DNA of 42,663 bases from Actinocrinis puniceicyclus (GTDB lineage Bacteria; Actinomycetota; Actinomycetes; Streptomycetales; Catenulisporaceae), in assembly GCF_018283645.1 (NCBI RefSeq), contig NZ_JAGSXH010000050.1, positions 1-42,663 of the forward strand, in the 5' to 3' direction. Both the position numbers and the translations under genes were made by a program. The notes beneath the pieces are model-generated. The model was given only the letters and a program-made list of their open reading frames with translations. It was not told the DNA's origin and ran no database searches. Shown piece by piece: positions 8,180 through 16,076 of this stretch (the stretch's first letter is position 1; every line of letters begins with the position of its first letter).

Positions 8180-8211
8180 CGGCATGGTTTGTTATTCAGC
8201 GCACCATGCCG
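8180..8211 (+). other. Hairpin in the presumed 5' leader of the methyltransferase operon
   Basis: CGGCATGGT (8180-8188) and ACCATGCCG (8203-8211) form a perfect 9-bp stem with a 14-base loop. It lies 56 bp before the chosen GTG start of the methyltransferase, so it could be transcribed as part of the leader. There is no following T run, so it is not an obvious terminator. A protein-binding dyad is as likely as an RNA structure. Confidence 0.4.
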
Positions 8212-8267
8212 GCTACGGAACTCCGCACGCATTCGCTCGCCGCCCTCTCGCCCGGAGACTTGACGAC

Positions 8268-9275
8268 GTGGAAGCCGACTCGGACGCACGCACCACCACC
8301 AGCACGAGTATGAGCACGAAGACCGAGGCCGCGCGGCCTGCCGCCGTGGCCGACTTCGGGCAGCCGCTCAACGACGCGGTCGAGCGTTACTACGACACCA
8401 CGCTCGATCTCTACGAAGAGCTGTGGGGGGAGCATGTGCACCACGGGTACTGGGACGCGGGCGAGCGTCCCGACGAGGGCGGCGCGGACCGGCACGCGGC
8501 CACCGGCCGGCTGGTGCGCGAACTGGTCGCCTACGCCGACGTGCCTGCGGGCGCCGCGGTGCTCGACGTCGGCTGCGGCATCGGCGGCCCGGCCTTGTAC
8601 CTGGCCGGCGATCTCGGCTGCCGGGTGCACGGGGTCAGCCTCAGTGCCCGGCAAGTGGCCCGCGCCGAGCAGAAGGCCGCGGCGGCCGGCCTTGGCGCGC
8701 AGCTGCGCTTCGAGCAGATCGACGCGCTGCAGACCGGCCTGCCGGACGCCTCCTTCGACGTGGTGTGGGCGCTGGAAAGCGTGATGCACATCCCGGACCG
8801 GGCGGCCTTCTTCGCCGAGGCGCTGCGTCTGCTGCGTCCGGGCGGTGTCCTGGCGGTCGGTACCTGGGCGGTGCGCGACGGCGAGCTGGATCCCGGTGAG
8901 CGCGAACTGGTCGCGCAGGTCCTCAAGCATCAGGTGATGCCGAGCCTGATCTCGCTGGAGGAGCATGCCCGCCTGGCCGAGGCCGCCGGTTTCGCGCAGG
9001 TCGACTTCGCGGACTGGAGCGTCAACGTGGCCGACTCCTGGGATCCGCGATTCGCCCGGATCCAGTCGCTGGACGACGGCCGGGCGCTCATGCGCAAACT
9101 CGCCCGCGAGCGCGGCGTCGAAGTACTCGGATACTTCTACGCCGGCCCGATCATGCTCAAGGGTTTCGAGACCGGTGTGCTCACGTACGGCGCCCTGCGT
9201 GGCGTCAAACCGGCCGCGCATGACGCCCGGAGTGCACCCGGGCAGAGCGGAGCCGGGCAGGTCGGATCCGGGTGA
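8268..9275 (+). CDS. SAM-dependent methyltransferase
   Basis: About 335 residues. SAM motif I is VLDVGCGIGGPALYLA, followed by GVSLSARQV, the acidic DALQTGLPDASFDVVWALESVMHIPD block and LLRPGGVLAVGTW. This is the class I pattern of small-molecule methyltransferases related to tocopherol, sterol and cyclopropane-synthase-like enzymes; the N-terminal YYDTTLDLYEELWGEHVHHGYW stretch belongs to that group. It could methylate carbon or oxygen; the sequence does not decide. GTG 8268 has GGAG 10 bases upstream; an internal ATG at 8310 has no good ribosome site. It is the first gene of a six-gene operon and its stop overlaps the next start (GTGA). Confidence 0.8.
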   Translation: MEADSDARTTTSTSMSTKTEAARPAAVADFGQPLNDAVERYYDTTLDLYEELWGEHVHHGYWDAGERPDEGGADRHAATGRLVRELVAYADVPAGAAVLDVGCGIGGPALYLAGDLGCRVHGVSLSARQVARAEQKAAAAGLGAQLRFEQIDALQTGLPDASFDVVWALESVMHIPDRAAFFAEALRLLRPGGVLAVGTWAVRDGELDPGERELVAQVLKHQVMPSLISLEEHARLAEAAGFAQVDFADWSVNVADSWDPRFARIQSLDDGRALMRKLARERGVEVLGYFYAGPIMLKGFETGVLTYGALRGVKPAAHDARSAPGQSGAGQVGSG

Positions 9276-9619
9276 CCGCGCGGGATTTCGGCACCACGGC
9301 CGCACCCGTCTTCGATCGCGATGACGAGAGCCGGTGCGCAGACATCGCCGCGCTGCTGCGCGAGAGTCTCGGCGAGGACCGCACGTGGCCGGCGGACCTC
9401 GGACCGCACACGCGCCTCGACGCCGATCTCGCGCTCGACAGCCTGGAGACCGCCGCCTTCGCCGCGGCGCTGCGGCAACACCACGGCGACGCCGCCGACC
9501 TGCTCGCCTACATCGCAGACCTCGACCTTGATGCGCTCATTACCCTGACGATCGCGGACGTGGCCCGGTACGTCGCGGACCGCCTGGCCGCCGGCGGTGA
9601 CCGGAGCGCACCGCGATGA
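9272..9619 (+). CDS. Discrete acyl carrier protein (ACP-3)
   Basis: 115 residues. The core motif LDADLALDSLETAAFAAAL has the classical DSL with S57 as phosphopantetheine site. The C-terminal helix (ALITLTIADVARYVADRLA) fits an ACP. The GTG start overlaps the methyltransferase stop, and its own stop overlaps the glycosyltransferase ATG (ATGA at 9616-9619). Sandwiching a carrier protein between a methyltransferase and a glycosyltransferase suggests that at least one of these tailoring steps acts on a carrier-bound intermediate; that is inference from position. Confidence 0.8.
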   Translation: MTARDFGTTAAPVFDRDDESRCADIAALLRESLGEDRTWPADLGPHTRLDADLALDSLETAAFAAALRQHHGDAADLLAYIADLDLDALITLTIADVARYVADRLAAGGDRSAPR

Positions 9620-10818
9620 GCCGGTTCCTGTTCGTCTCGCTCCCGCTGGCCGGCCACGTGAACCCGCTCGCGGCCGTCGCCCGGGAGCTGGAACGCGCCG
9701 GGCAGGAGGTCGCCTGGGCCGGTTCCGAGGCGTTCCTGCGGCCGCTGATCGCGCCCGGGCAGCGCGTGTACCCGATCCCGCTGCGCGCGCACCGCGGCGG
9801 CGCCGAGCGCGGGCTGGCCTCCACCAAGTCGCGGTGGGAGGGCTACATCGTTCCGCACGCCCGCGTGACCCGCGCGGGAATCCGCGGGGCGATCGCCGAC
9901 TTCGCGCCCGATGTGCTCGCGGTGGACCAGCACGCTGTGGCGGGTGCGATCGAGGCACACCGCCACGGCCTGCTCTGGGCGACGCTCGCGCCGACCACGA
10001 TGGAGCTGACCCGGCCGCTGCGCACCTTCCCCAAGGTCGAGGCGTGGATCCTCGACCAGCTGGCCGCGATGTGGAGCGTCGCGGGCATGCCCGGTCTCCC
10101 GCCGCACGACCTGCGCTTCTCCCCGCACCTTGTGATCGCGTTCACCGGCGCCGCCCTTGTGGGAGAGGCGATGGCGCAGCTGCCCGCGAACACGCACCTG
10201 GTCGGGCCCGCGCTCACCGGCAGACCCGCCGACCCGGCCTTCCCCCGGCATTGGCTGGACGAGGGCCGCCGGCACGTCCTGGTCACCGTCGGCACCCTGG
10301 CCGCCGATATGTCAGGAACCTTCTACCGGCGGGCCGGCGCGGCGCTGCGCCCCCTCGGCGACCGGCTCCAGGCCGTCGTCGTCGCCCCGGACGGCGCCAT
10401 GCCCGACCCGCCCGAGCACGTCCTCGTGCGGCCGCGGGTGCCGGTGCTGGAGCTGATGCCGCGGCTCGACGCGGTCGTCAGCCACGGCGGGCTGAACACG
10501 GTGTGCGAGGCGCTGGCCCACGGCGTACCCCTGGTGATCGCGCCGATCCGCGGCGACCAGCCGATCAACGCGGCCCAGGTGGCCGCGGCGGGCGCGGGAA
10601 TCAGGATCCGCTTCGACGGCGCGCGGCCCGAGTCGCTGCGTGACCCGCTGCTGACAGTGCTCGAAGATCCGTCCTACCGGTCCGCGGCCGCGCGCGTGGC
10701 GCGGTCCCTGTGCGAAGCCGGGGGCGCGGCCGCCGCGGCGCGTCACCTGGGCGCACTGGCCGAGCGCGGCGCCGGATCGCCGGTCCTCGCCGGCGGCAAC
10801 CATTCCGAGAACGAGTGA
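9616..10818 (+). CDS. GT1-family glycosyltransferase (MGT/UGT-like)
   Basis: 400 residues, GT-B fold. The N-terminal half starts MSRFLFVSLPLAGHVNPLAAVA, the acceptor-side signature of macrolide-type glycosyltransferases with a His at the catalytic-base position. The C-terminal nucleotide-sugar part has SHGGLNTVCEALAHGVPLV and IRGDQPINAAQVA. Such enzymes transfer a sugar from an NDP-sugar to a hydroxyl of a natural product or lipid. Three genes downstream is a UDP-xylose-synthase-like gene, so the donor may be UDP-xylose or a derivative. The start is fixed by the ATGA overlap with ACP-3. Confidence 0.88.
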   Translation: MSRFLFVSLPLAGHVNPLAAVARELERAGQEVAWAGSEAFLRPLIAPGQRVYPIPLRAHRGGAERGLASTKSRWEGYIVPHARVTRAGIRGAIADFAPDVLAVDQHAVAGAIEAHRHGLLWATLAPTTMELTRPLRTFPKVEAWILDQLAAMWSVAGMPGLPPHDLRFSPHLVIAFTGAALVGEAMAQLPANTHLVGPALTGRPADPAFPRHWLDEGRRHVLVTVGTLAADMSGTFYRRAGAALRPLGDRLQAVVVAPDGAMPDPPEHVLVRPRVPVLELMPRLDAVVSHGGLNTVCEALAHGVPLVIAPIRGDQPINAAQVAAAGAGIRIRFDGARPESLRDPLLTVLEDPSYRSAAARVARSLCEAGGAAAAARHLGALAERGAGSPVLAGGNHSENE

Positions 10819-10826
10819 GGGTTGAC

Positions 10827-11591
10827 GTGAAGACGCTGCGCGACATCTGGCTGATCTTCCAGCGGCACATGCTGCTGATGCTGCGCTCCCCGCTGTGGGT
10901 GTTCCTGGGGGTCGCCCAGCCCATCGTCTACCTCGCGCTGTTCGCGCCGCTGCTCAAGCCCGCCCTCGCCTCGCTCGACAGCGGCTCGATGGCCACCGCG
11001 TACCGGATCTACGTGCCGGGCATGCTCGTCGCCGTCGCGCTGGGCGGCGGCCTGTACGTCGGTTTCGGGCTGCTCGGCGAGATCGCCTCCGGGGTGGTCG
11101 AACGCGCCCGGGTCACCCCGGTCAGCCGGTACGCCCTGGTGCTCGGCCGCTCGCTGCGGGACGTGGTCGCGGTGCTGGTGCAATCCGCGATCATCACCCT
11201 GCTGTCGCTGCCGCTCGGCCTGTTCGTGCGCATCGGGGACCTGCTGCTCGCCTACGCGCTGCTCGCGCTGATCTCGCTGACCAGTTCGGCCATCTCGTAC
11301 GGGATCGCGATCCGGGTCAGCAACCCGAACGTGCTCGGCCAGGTGATCAACAACGTCGCGCAGCCGCTGATGCTGCTGTCCGGCACGCTGCTGCCGATCG
11401 CGCTGGCCCCGCTGTGGCTGCGCCGGGTGGCGGACTGGAACCCGTACAGCTGGGCCGTCAGCGGGATGCGCGCGCTGTTCGCCGGGCACTCCGGCGACCC
11501 CGCGGTATGGCGCAGCCTTGTGATCATGGGTGGCCTGGTAGTGGTGTCCCTGGCCTGGTCGGCGCGCCTTTTCGCGCGCTCGGTGCGGTAG
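10827..11591 (+). CDS. ABC-2 type transporter permease (DrrB-like)
   Basis: 254 residues with about six hydrophobic membrane segments and an ABC-2 permease pattern (VVERARVTPVSRYALVLGR, then the late segment LMLLSGTLLPIALAPLWLR and NPYSWAVSGMRAL). It would form the membrane part of an exporter with the ATPase encoded 28 bp downstream. GTG 10827 is chosen because GAGTGAGGG precedes it by 6 bases and the protein then begins VKTLRDIWLIFQRHML, typical for the family. It lies 8 bp after the glycosyltransferase stop. Likely role: export of the glycosylated product, possibly also self-resistance. Confidence 0.88.
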   Translation: MKTLRDIWLIFQRHMLLMLRSPLWVFLGVAQPIVYLALFAPLLKPALASLDSGSMATAYRIYVPGMLVAVALGGGLYVGFGLLGEIASGVVERARVTPVSRYALVLGRSLRDVVAVLVQSAIITLLSLPLGLFVRIGDLLLAYALLALISLTSSAISYGIAIRVSNPNVLGQVINNVAQPLMLLSGTLLPIALAPLWLRRVADWNPYSWAVSGMRALFAGHSGDPAVWRSLVIMGGLVVVSLAWSARLFARSVR

Positions 11592-11619
11592 TGGCGAGGC
11601 GGAAGAAGTGGAGCTGAGC

Positions 11620-12702
11620 ATGAACGAGGCCGTGATCCAGGCCGAAGGACGGGCCGCGGGCCGAGCCGAGGGGCGGGCCATGATCGAAGCCAGAGGGCTG
11701 CGAAAGTCCTTCCAGACCCGCAAGCGCGGCAAGACCACCGCGGTCGACGCGGTCGTCGGCATCGACCTGCGCGTCGAGGCGGGGGAGATCTTCGGTTTCC
11801 TCGGGCCCAACGGCGCGGGCAAGACCACCACGCTGCGGATGTTCGCGACCCTGCTGCCGCCGGACGGCGGCGAGGCCGTGATCGCGGGTGCGGACCTGCT
11901 GCGCAAGCCGGCCGAGGTGCGCCGCGCCATCGGCTACATCGCGCAGGGCGGCGGCACCTGGGACGACGTGACCGCGCGTCAGGAACTGGTGCTCCAGGCC
12001 CGGATGCACGGCATCGGCAAGGCCGAGGCGCAGCGCCGGGCCGCGCAGTCGCTGGAGGCGTTCGAGCTGGCCGACTACGGCGACCGCAACTGCAAGACCT
12101 ACTCCGGCGGGCAGCGGCGGCGCGTGGACATCGCGCTCGGCGTCGTCCACCGGCCGAAGGTGGTCTTCCTCGACGAGCCGACGACGGGGCTCGACCCGCA
12201 GAGCCGGGCGCACATGTGGGACATGGTGCGCAAGCTGCGCGAGGAGGGCATGACGGTCTTCCTCACCACGCACTACCTGGACGAGGCCGACGCGCTGTGC
12301 GACCGGATCGCGATCATCGACGCGGGCCGGATCGTCGCCGAGGGCACCCCGGCCGCCCTGAAGCGGGAGATCTCCGGGGACGTGGTCACCGTCCGCGTCG
12401 CCGCGGCCGACGCGGAGCAGGTCGGTGCGGCCCAGAGCACTGCCGCTCAGAGCACTGCCGCGCAGGTCACCACGGCGCAGAAGGCCGCGGATCTGCTTGC
12501 CGCGGAGCCTTACGCGCGCTCGGCGGAGGCCCGCGACAACGGCGAGCTGCGGCTGGCCGTGGACGTGGGCGAGTCGGCGATCCCGAGGATCATGCGGACG
12601 CTGGAAAGCGCGGGCATCGAGCTCTCCACGATCGAACTGCACCGTCCGACGCTTGACGACGTCTTCTTCGCCAAGACCGGACGCTCCCTGCGCGAGTCCT
12701 GA
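11620..12702 (+). CDS. ABC transporter ATP-binding protein (DrrA-like)
   Basis: 360 residues. Walker A GPNGAGKTT (62-70), signature YSGGQ (161-165), Walker B VVFLDEP (181-187) and switch His in TTHYLDEAD (H218) are intact, and the C-terminal extension ending PTLDDVFFAKTGRSL is typical of DrrA-type drug exporters. ATG 11620 has GGAG 6 bases upstream and is preferred over GTG 11608. A repeat-derived insertion (AQSTAAQSTAAQVTTAQ, from 12421) sits in the C-terminal regulatory part. It pairs with the permease encoded upstream to export the cluster product. Confidence 0.92.
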   Translation: MNEAVIQAEGRAAGRAEGRAMIEARGLRKSFQTRKRGKTTAVDAVVGIDLRVEAGEIFGFLGPNGAGKTTTLRMFATLLPPDGGEAVIAGADLLRKPAEVRRAIGYIAQGGGTWDDVTARQELVLQARMHGIGKAEAQRRAAQSLEAFELADYGDRNCKTYSGGQRRRVDIALGVVHRPKVVFLDEPTTGLDPQSRAHMWDMVRKLREEGMTVFLTTHYLDEADALCDRIAIIDAGRIVAEGTPAALKREISGDVVTVRVAAADAEQVGAAQSTAAQSTAAQVTTAQKAADLLAAEPYARSAEARDNGELRLAVDVGESAIPRIMRTLESAGIELSTIELHRPTLDDVFFAKTGRSLRES

Positions 12703-12725
12703 GCGCGCGTCCAGCGCACTTCCCG

Positions 12726-12777
12726 GTCGGGTCAGGTCAGGTCAGGCCGGCCGAGGTCGGGCCGGGTCGGGTCGGGT
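12726..12777. repeat. GGTC-rich tandem repeats in the gap before the UDP-xylose synthase
   Basis: The stretch consists of imperfect repeats of GGTCGGGTC and GGTCAGGTC (copies of GGTC every 5 bases at both ends). It fills the gap between the ABC ATPase stop and the next gene. No promoter or terminator is evident in it. It belongs to the wider pattern of short tandem repeats at gene boundaries in this window. Confidence 0.7.
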
Positions 12778-12851
12778 CATTGTTCGAGTACGAGCGTACG
12801 GTGCGCGGTTCCGGCGCGGTCCCGGCGGCCGCGCCGAGGGAGGGTGGGTTG

Positions 12852-13859
12852 ATGCGCGGCGCCGAGACGGAACCCCGGCCTGTCCCCGCGGCCGGCCGAC
12901 CGGAACGCGGCCTGCACCGGGCCGTGGTCACCGGGGGCGCGGGCTTCGTCGGCTCGCACCTGTGCGACCGGCTGCGGGATCAGGGAGCCGAGGTCGTATG
13001 CGTGGACAACCTGCTGACAGGGCGCGCGGTCAACCTCGCCGGGCTGCGCGACGACCCTCGGTTCACGCTGCTGCGGCATGACGTGTGCGAGCCCTTCGAC
13101 GTGGACGGGCCGGTGGACCTCGTGGCGCACCTGGCCTCCCCGGCCTCGCCGCGCGACTACGCCCGGTACCCGATCGAAACGCTCAAGACGGGTGCGATCG
13201 GCACGCTCAACGCCCTGGAGCTGGCGCGGCGCAAGGGCGCGCGGTTCGTGCTCGCCTCCACCTCGGAGGTGTACGGCGACCCGCTGGTGCATCCGCAGAC
13301 CGAGTCGTACTGGGGCAATGTGAACCCGATCGGGCCGCGCAGCCAGTACGACGAGGCGAAACGCTACGCGGAGGCGCTGACCACGGCGTATCGCACGAAG
13401 CTGGGCGCCGACACGGTGATCGTGCGGATCTTCAACACCTACGGTCCGCGGATGCGGCCGGGGGACGGGCGCGCGGTCCCGAACTTCATCGCGCAGGCCC
13501 GGGCCGGCCGCCCGCTGACCGTGGCCGGGGACGGCACGCAGACCAGGTCCCTGTGTTATGTCGACGACACCGTCGCCGGGATCCTGGCCGCGGCCCGCGG
13601 CGCGCACCCGGGGCCGATCAATCTGGGCAATCCGGCGGAGCTCACCATCCTCGCCCTCGCGCAGTACATCAGGGACCTGTGCTCATCGCGCTCGCCGATC
13701 TCGTTCGTCGAGCGGCCCGCGGACGATCCGTGCGTGCGGATGCCGGACATCGCGCTGGCCCGCACGGCGCTGGGATGGCGGCCGAGCATGGAGCTGGAGA
13801 AGGGTTTGAAGACCACCATCGACTGGTTCGCCGCGCACGAGGAGCTGACAGAGCACTGA
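12852..13859 (+). CDS. NAD-dependent UDP-glucuronate decarboxylase-like (UDP-xylose synthase family)
   Basis: 335 residues of the extended short-chain dehydrogenase family. The NAD site is TGGAGFVGSH (27-36) and the catalytic pair is Y166 and K170 in YDEAK. Several stretches follow the UDP-xylose synthase signature closely: HLASPASPRDYARYPIETLK, STSEVYGDPLVHPQTESYWG, NVNPIGPRSQYDEAKR and RIFNTYGPRM. The family converts UDP-glucuronate to UDP-xylose. ATG 12852 has GGGAGGG upstream and is preferred over an upstream TTG at 12780. Last gene of the plus operon; it probably supplies a pentose donor for the glycosyltransferase. A dTDP-glucose 4,6-dehydratase is less likely. Confidence 0.82.
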   Translation: MRGAETEPRPVPAAGRPERGLHRAVVTGGAGFVGSHLCDRLRDQGAEVVCVDNLLTGRAVNLAGLRDDPRFTLLRHDVCEPFDVDGPVDLVAHLASPASPRDYARYPIETLKTGAIGTLNALELARRKGARFVLASTSEVYGDPLVHPQTESYWGNVNPIGPRSQYDEAKRYAEALTTAYRTKLGADTVIVRIFNTYGPRMRPGDGRAVPNFIAQARAGRPLTVAGDGTQTRSLCYVDDTVAGILAAARGAHPGPINLGNPAELTILALAQYIRDLCSSRSPISFVERPADDPCVRMPDIALARTALGWRPSMELEKGLKTTIDWFAAHEELTEH

Positions 13860-13918
13860 CCCGGCGGGGTGCGGGCACGGCGGGGCACGGCCGTGGTCCC
13901 GGGCCGGTCCGTCAGGGT

Positions 13919-14632
13919 TCAGACAGGCGGCCAGCTGCGGCGGACGACGTGGTACGGCTCGGTGCCCTCCAGCGCGAGCGCGGCGCGGAATCCCACCGGA
14001 CTTCGCAAGCCTCTGATGCTGAAGGCCTGGCAGAGCGCGCCGCCCGGAACGTGCTCGCCGGTGTCCAGCACCGGCAGGCACAGGCCCTGGGCGAGCCTGC
14101 CGCCGCTGGCCTTCACGCACGCCTCCTTGCGGACCCACAGCGATGCGAACCGGGACGCCGCCCGCTTCGGTCCTCCGGCGGCGACATATCCGGCCTCGTA
14201 CGGCGGGAAGTAGCGTTCCGCGATGCGGATCGCCGCGCCGGCGGCAGGCAGGCTCTGCACATCCACGCCGACCCGCCGGGAACCGGTGAGCGCGAGCATG
14301 GCCACATCCCCGCTTCCGGAAAGGTTCAGCTGCACCGCGCTGGCGGCCCCGGCCCCGGCCCCGGCCCCGGCGCCGTCGAATTCGGGTTTGCCGTGCGGGC
14401 CGATGCGCCAACGCAGTTCGGCGGGCGCGACGCCGAGCTGCCGGCCGAGGATGAGACGCATGGCGGCGTGCGCGACCGTGTAACGGCGCCGTTCGTCGCC
14501 GGAGCCGAAGGATTCGGCGCGCCGCAACTCGCGCGGGTCGAGCAACGCCGCCAGATCGGCGAACGTCGAAACGGCCGCGCCCGCGTCGGTGCGGATCAGC
14601 CAGACCTCAACGGTTTCAGTGCTCGATGACAT
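13919..14632 (-). CDS. 4'-phosphopantetheinyl transferase (Sfp type)
   Basis: 237 residues. Motifs in order: WRIGPHGKPEF, LNLSGSGDVAMLAL, GVDVQ and WVRKEACVKA. It would convert the cluster's apo-ACPs to holo form using CoA. Two family positions are changed: the His of the usual NLSHS is Gly, and the Glu of GxDxE is Gln, while the Asp of GVDVQ and the Glu of WxxKEA are kept. An Ala/Gly repeat (GAGAGAGAG, encoded around 14345-14376) interrupts the region before LNLS. The start ATG 14632 lies inside the end of the aminotransferase gene (17-base overlap). Last gene of the long minus operon. Confidence 0.85.
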   Translation of the reverse strand: MSSSTETVEVWLIRTDAGAAVSTFADLAALLDPRELRRAESFGSGDERRRYTVAHAAMRLILGRQLGVAPAELRWRIGPHGKPEFDGAGAGAGAGAASAVQLNLSGSGDVAMLALTGSRRVGVDVQSLPAAGAAIRIAERYFPPYEAGYVAAGGPKRAASRFASLWVRKEACVKASGGRLAQGLCLPVLDTGEHVPGGALCQAFSIRGLRSPVGFRAALALEGTEPYHVVRRSWPPV

Positions 14633-16076
14633 CGCCGCGCTGCGCCGCCTCCGGCCTGGGCGCCCGCCGGATTTCAGCGTCCCGGATGTCCGCTTCGCCG
14701 GTCGCCGTGTCGCCGAGGGTAGCGTTGCGGAAAGTCGCGTCGCCGAGGGTAGCGTCGCCGAGGGTCGCGTCGTGGATGAACGCGGCGAGCCGGCGCACCC
14801 CTTCCTCGATGAGCTCCGGCGTCAGATAGCTGCACGAGAGCCGGAGCCGGCGCGCGCCGCTGCCGTCGGGATGGAAAGCCGCCATCGGCGTCCATAAGAC
14901 CCCGTAGTCGCGCGCGCACCGCTCCAGGGCCGCGGCGTCCGCCGTGAACGCCACCGACAGCTGGACGAAGAAACCGCCCTCCGGACGGTTCCAGCGCACC
15001 CCGAGCCGGTCGCGCCGCGCGGGCGGGAAGGCCCGCTCCAGCGCAGTAAGCAGGGTGCGAAGATTGTTCGCGTAGAAGCCGACCGCCCGCGCGTTCGCCG
15101 CGCGCAGCCGAAAGCCGTGCCGGACCAGCATGCCGCCGATGACCGCCTGGCTGACCGCCGAGCTGTTCACCGTCGTCATGCTCTTGATCTTCGCCAGCTC
15201 GTCGGCCAGCCGGGAGCGGCGCCCGTCGCGGTCGATGACCGGCTGATCGGCGATGACGTAGCCGACGCGCGCGCCCGGCAGGCAGGTCTTCGCGAAGGAG
15301 CCGAGGTAGATCACCCGGGCGTCCTGGTCCAGGGCCTTGAGGGTGGGGCGCGGCGGACCGGGCTCGGCGGCGAAGAACCCGTACGGGTTGTCCTCGATGA
15401 TCAGCAGGTCCTCCCGCGCCGCGACCTCCAGCAGGCGGCGGCGCGCCTCCACCGGCATGCTGGCGCCCGACGGATTGGCGAAATCAGGCACCAGATACAG
15501 CGCGCGCGGCCGGTCGCCCTGGTCGCGCAGCGCGCGCGCCGCGCGGGCCACCGCCTCGGGATCCGGCCCTCGGGCTTCGAGCCACTCCTCGGGCTCGGGC
15601 AGCGCGACGGTGCGGATGTCGAGCACCCTCGCCGCGCCGGTGATGCCGACATAGCAGGGCGAGCTGACCAGGATCACGTCCCGGCGTTTCGCGCACAACG
15701 CGCGCAGGACGAGCAGCATGCCCTCCTGGGCGCCGACCGTGATGACGAAGTCCTCCGGCGAGGCGGCTATCCCCTCGTCGTTCGCGACGGTCCGCGCGAC
15801 CAGCTCGTGAATCAGCCCTTTGGTGCGGCCGTACTGGAAGAGCGCCGCGCGCACCTGCTGCTCGTCGTAGCCGAGTTCCCCGCGCAGATGACCGGCGAAG
15901 GCGTCCAGGCTCTCGTGCAGGTCCTCGAACGCGAAGAAACCCTCGTAGGGGCGGCCCGGAGCGAACGAGACGGCCTGCGGGTGGCGCGCGGTGACCTCGT
16001 TGAGGAAGGTCATCTCGTCGAGCAGCGGGTCGGACAGCGACGCGTGCAGCGCGTCGAGCCGCAGCGCGGCCGTCAC
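14616..16076 (-). CDS. hpgT: (4-Hydroxy)phenylglycine aminotransferase (HpgT/PglE-like)
   Basis: 486 residues, PLP fold type I. The PLP lysine is K263 in YLGSFAKTCLPGARVGY. From memory of glycopeptide-cluster HpgT, the N-terminal part (ASLSDPLLDEMTFLNEV, AVSFAPGRP, ALFQYGRTKGLIHELVAR) and LVPDFANPSG and IIEDNPYG match this family rather than general aminotransferases. HpgT makes hydroxyphenylglycine from hydroxyphenylglyoxylate; PglE does the same for phenylglycine. The GTG start overlaps the hydrolase stop (GTGA at 16073-16076). The C-terminus carries about 40 extra residues of pentapeptide-like repeats (DATLG units), encoded near 14690-14775. Confidence 0.85.
   Translation of the reverse strand: MTAALRLDALHASLSDPLLDEMTFLNEVTARHPQAVSFAPGRPYEGFFAFEDLHESLDAFAGHLRGELGYDEQQVRAALFQYGRTKGLIHELVARTVANDEGIAASPEDFVITVGAQEGMLLVLRALCAKRRDVILVSSPCYVGITGAARVLDIRTVALPEPEEWLEARGPDPEAVARAARALRDQGDRPRALYLVPDFANPSGASMPVEARRRLLEVAAREDLLIIEDNPYGFFAAEPGPPRPTLKALDQDARVIYLGSFAKTCLPGARVGYVIADQPVIDRDGRRSRLADELAKIKSMTTVNSSAVSQAVIGGMLVRHGFRLRAANARAVGFYANNLRTLLTALERAFPPARRDRLGVRWNRPEGGFFVQLSVAFTADAAALERCARDYGVLWTPMAAFHPDGSGARRLRLSCSYLTPELIEEGVRRLAAFIHDATLGDATLGDATFRNATLGDTATGEADIRDAEIRRAPRPEAAQRGDVIEH

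Noticed and set aside
12780-12851. Longer UDP-xylose synthase from TTG 12780
   Set aside because: The added 24 residues are not family-like, the region lies in GGTC repeats, and ATG 12852 has a good GGGAGGG site.
13860-13918. Terminator between the convergent UDP-xylose synthase and PPTase genes
   Set aside because: Only a short CACGGCCGTG palindrome is visible, too weak to call.
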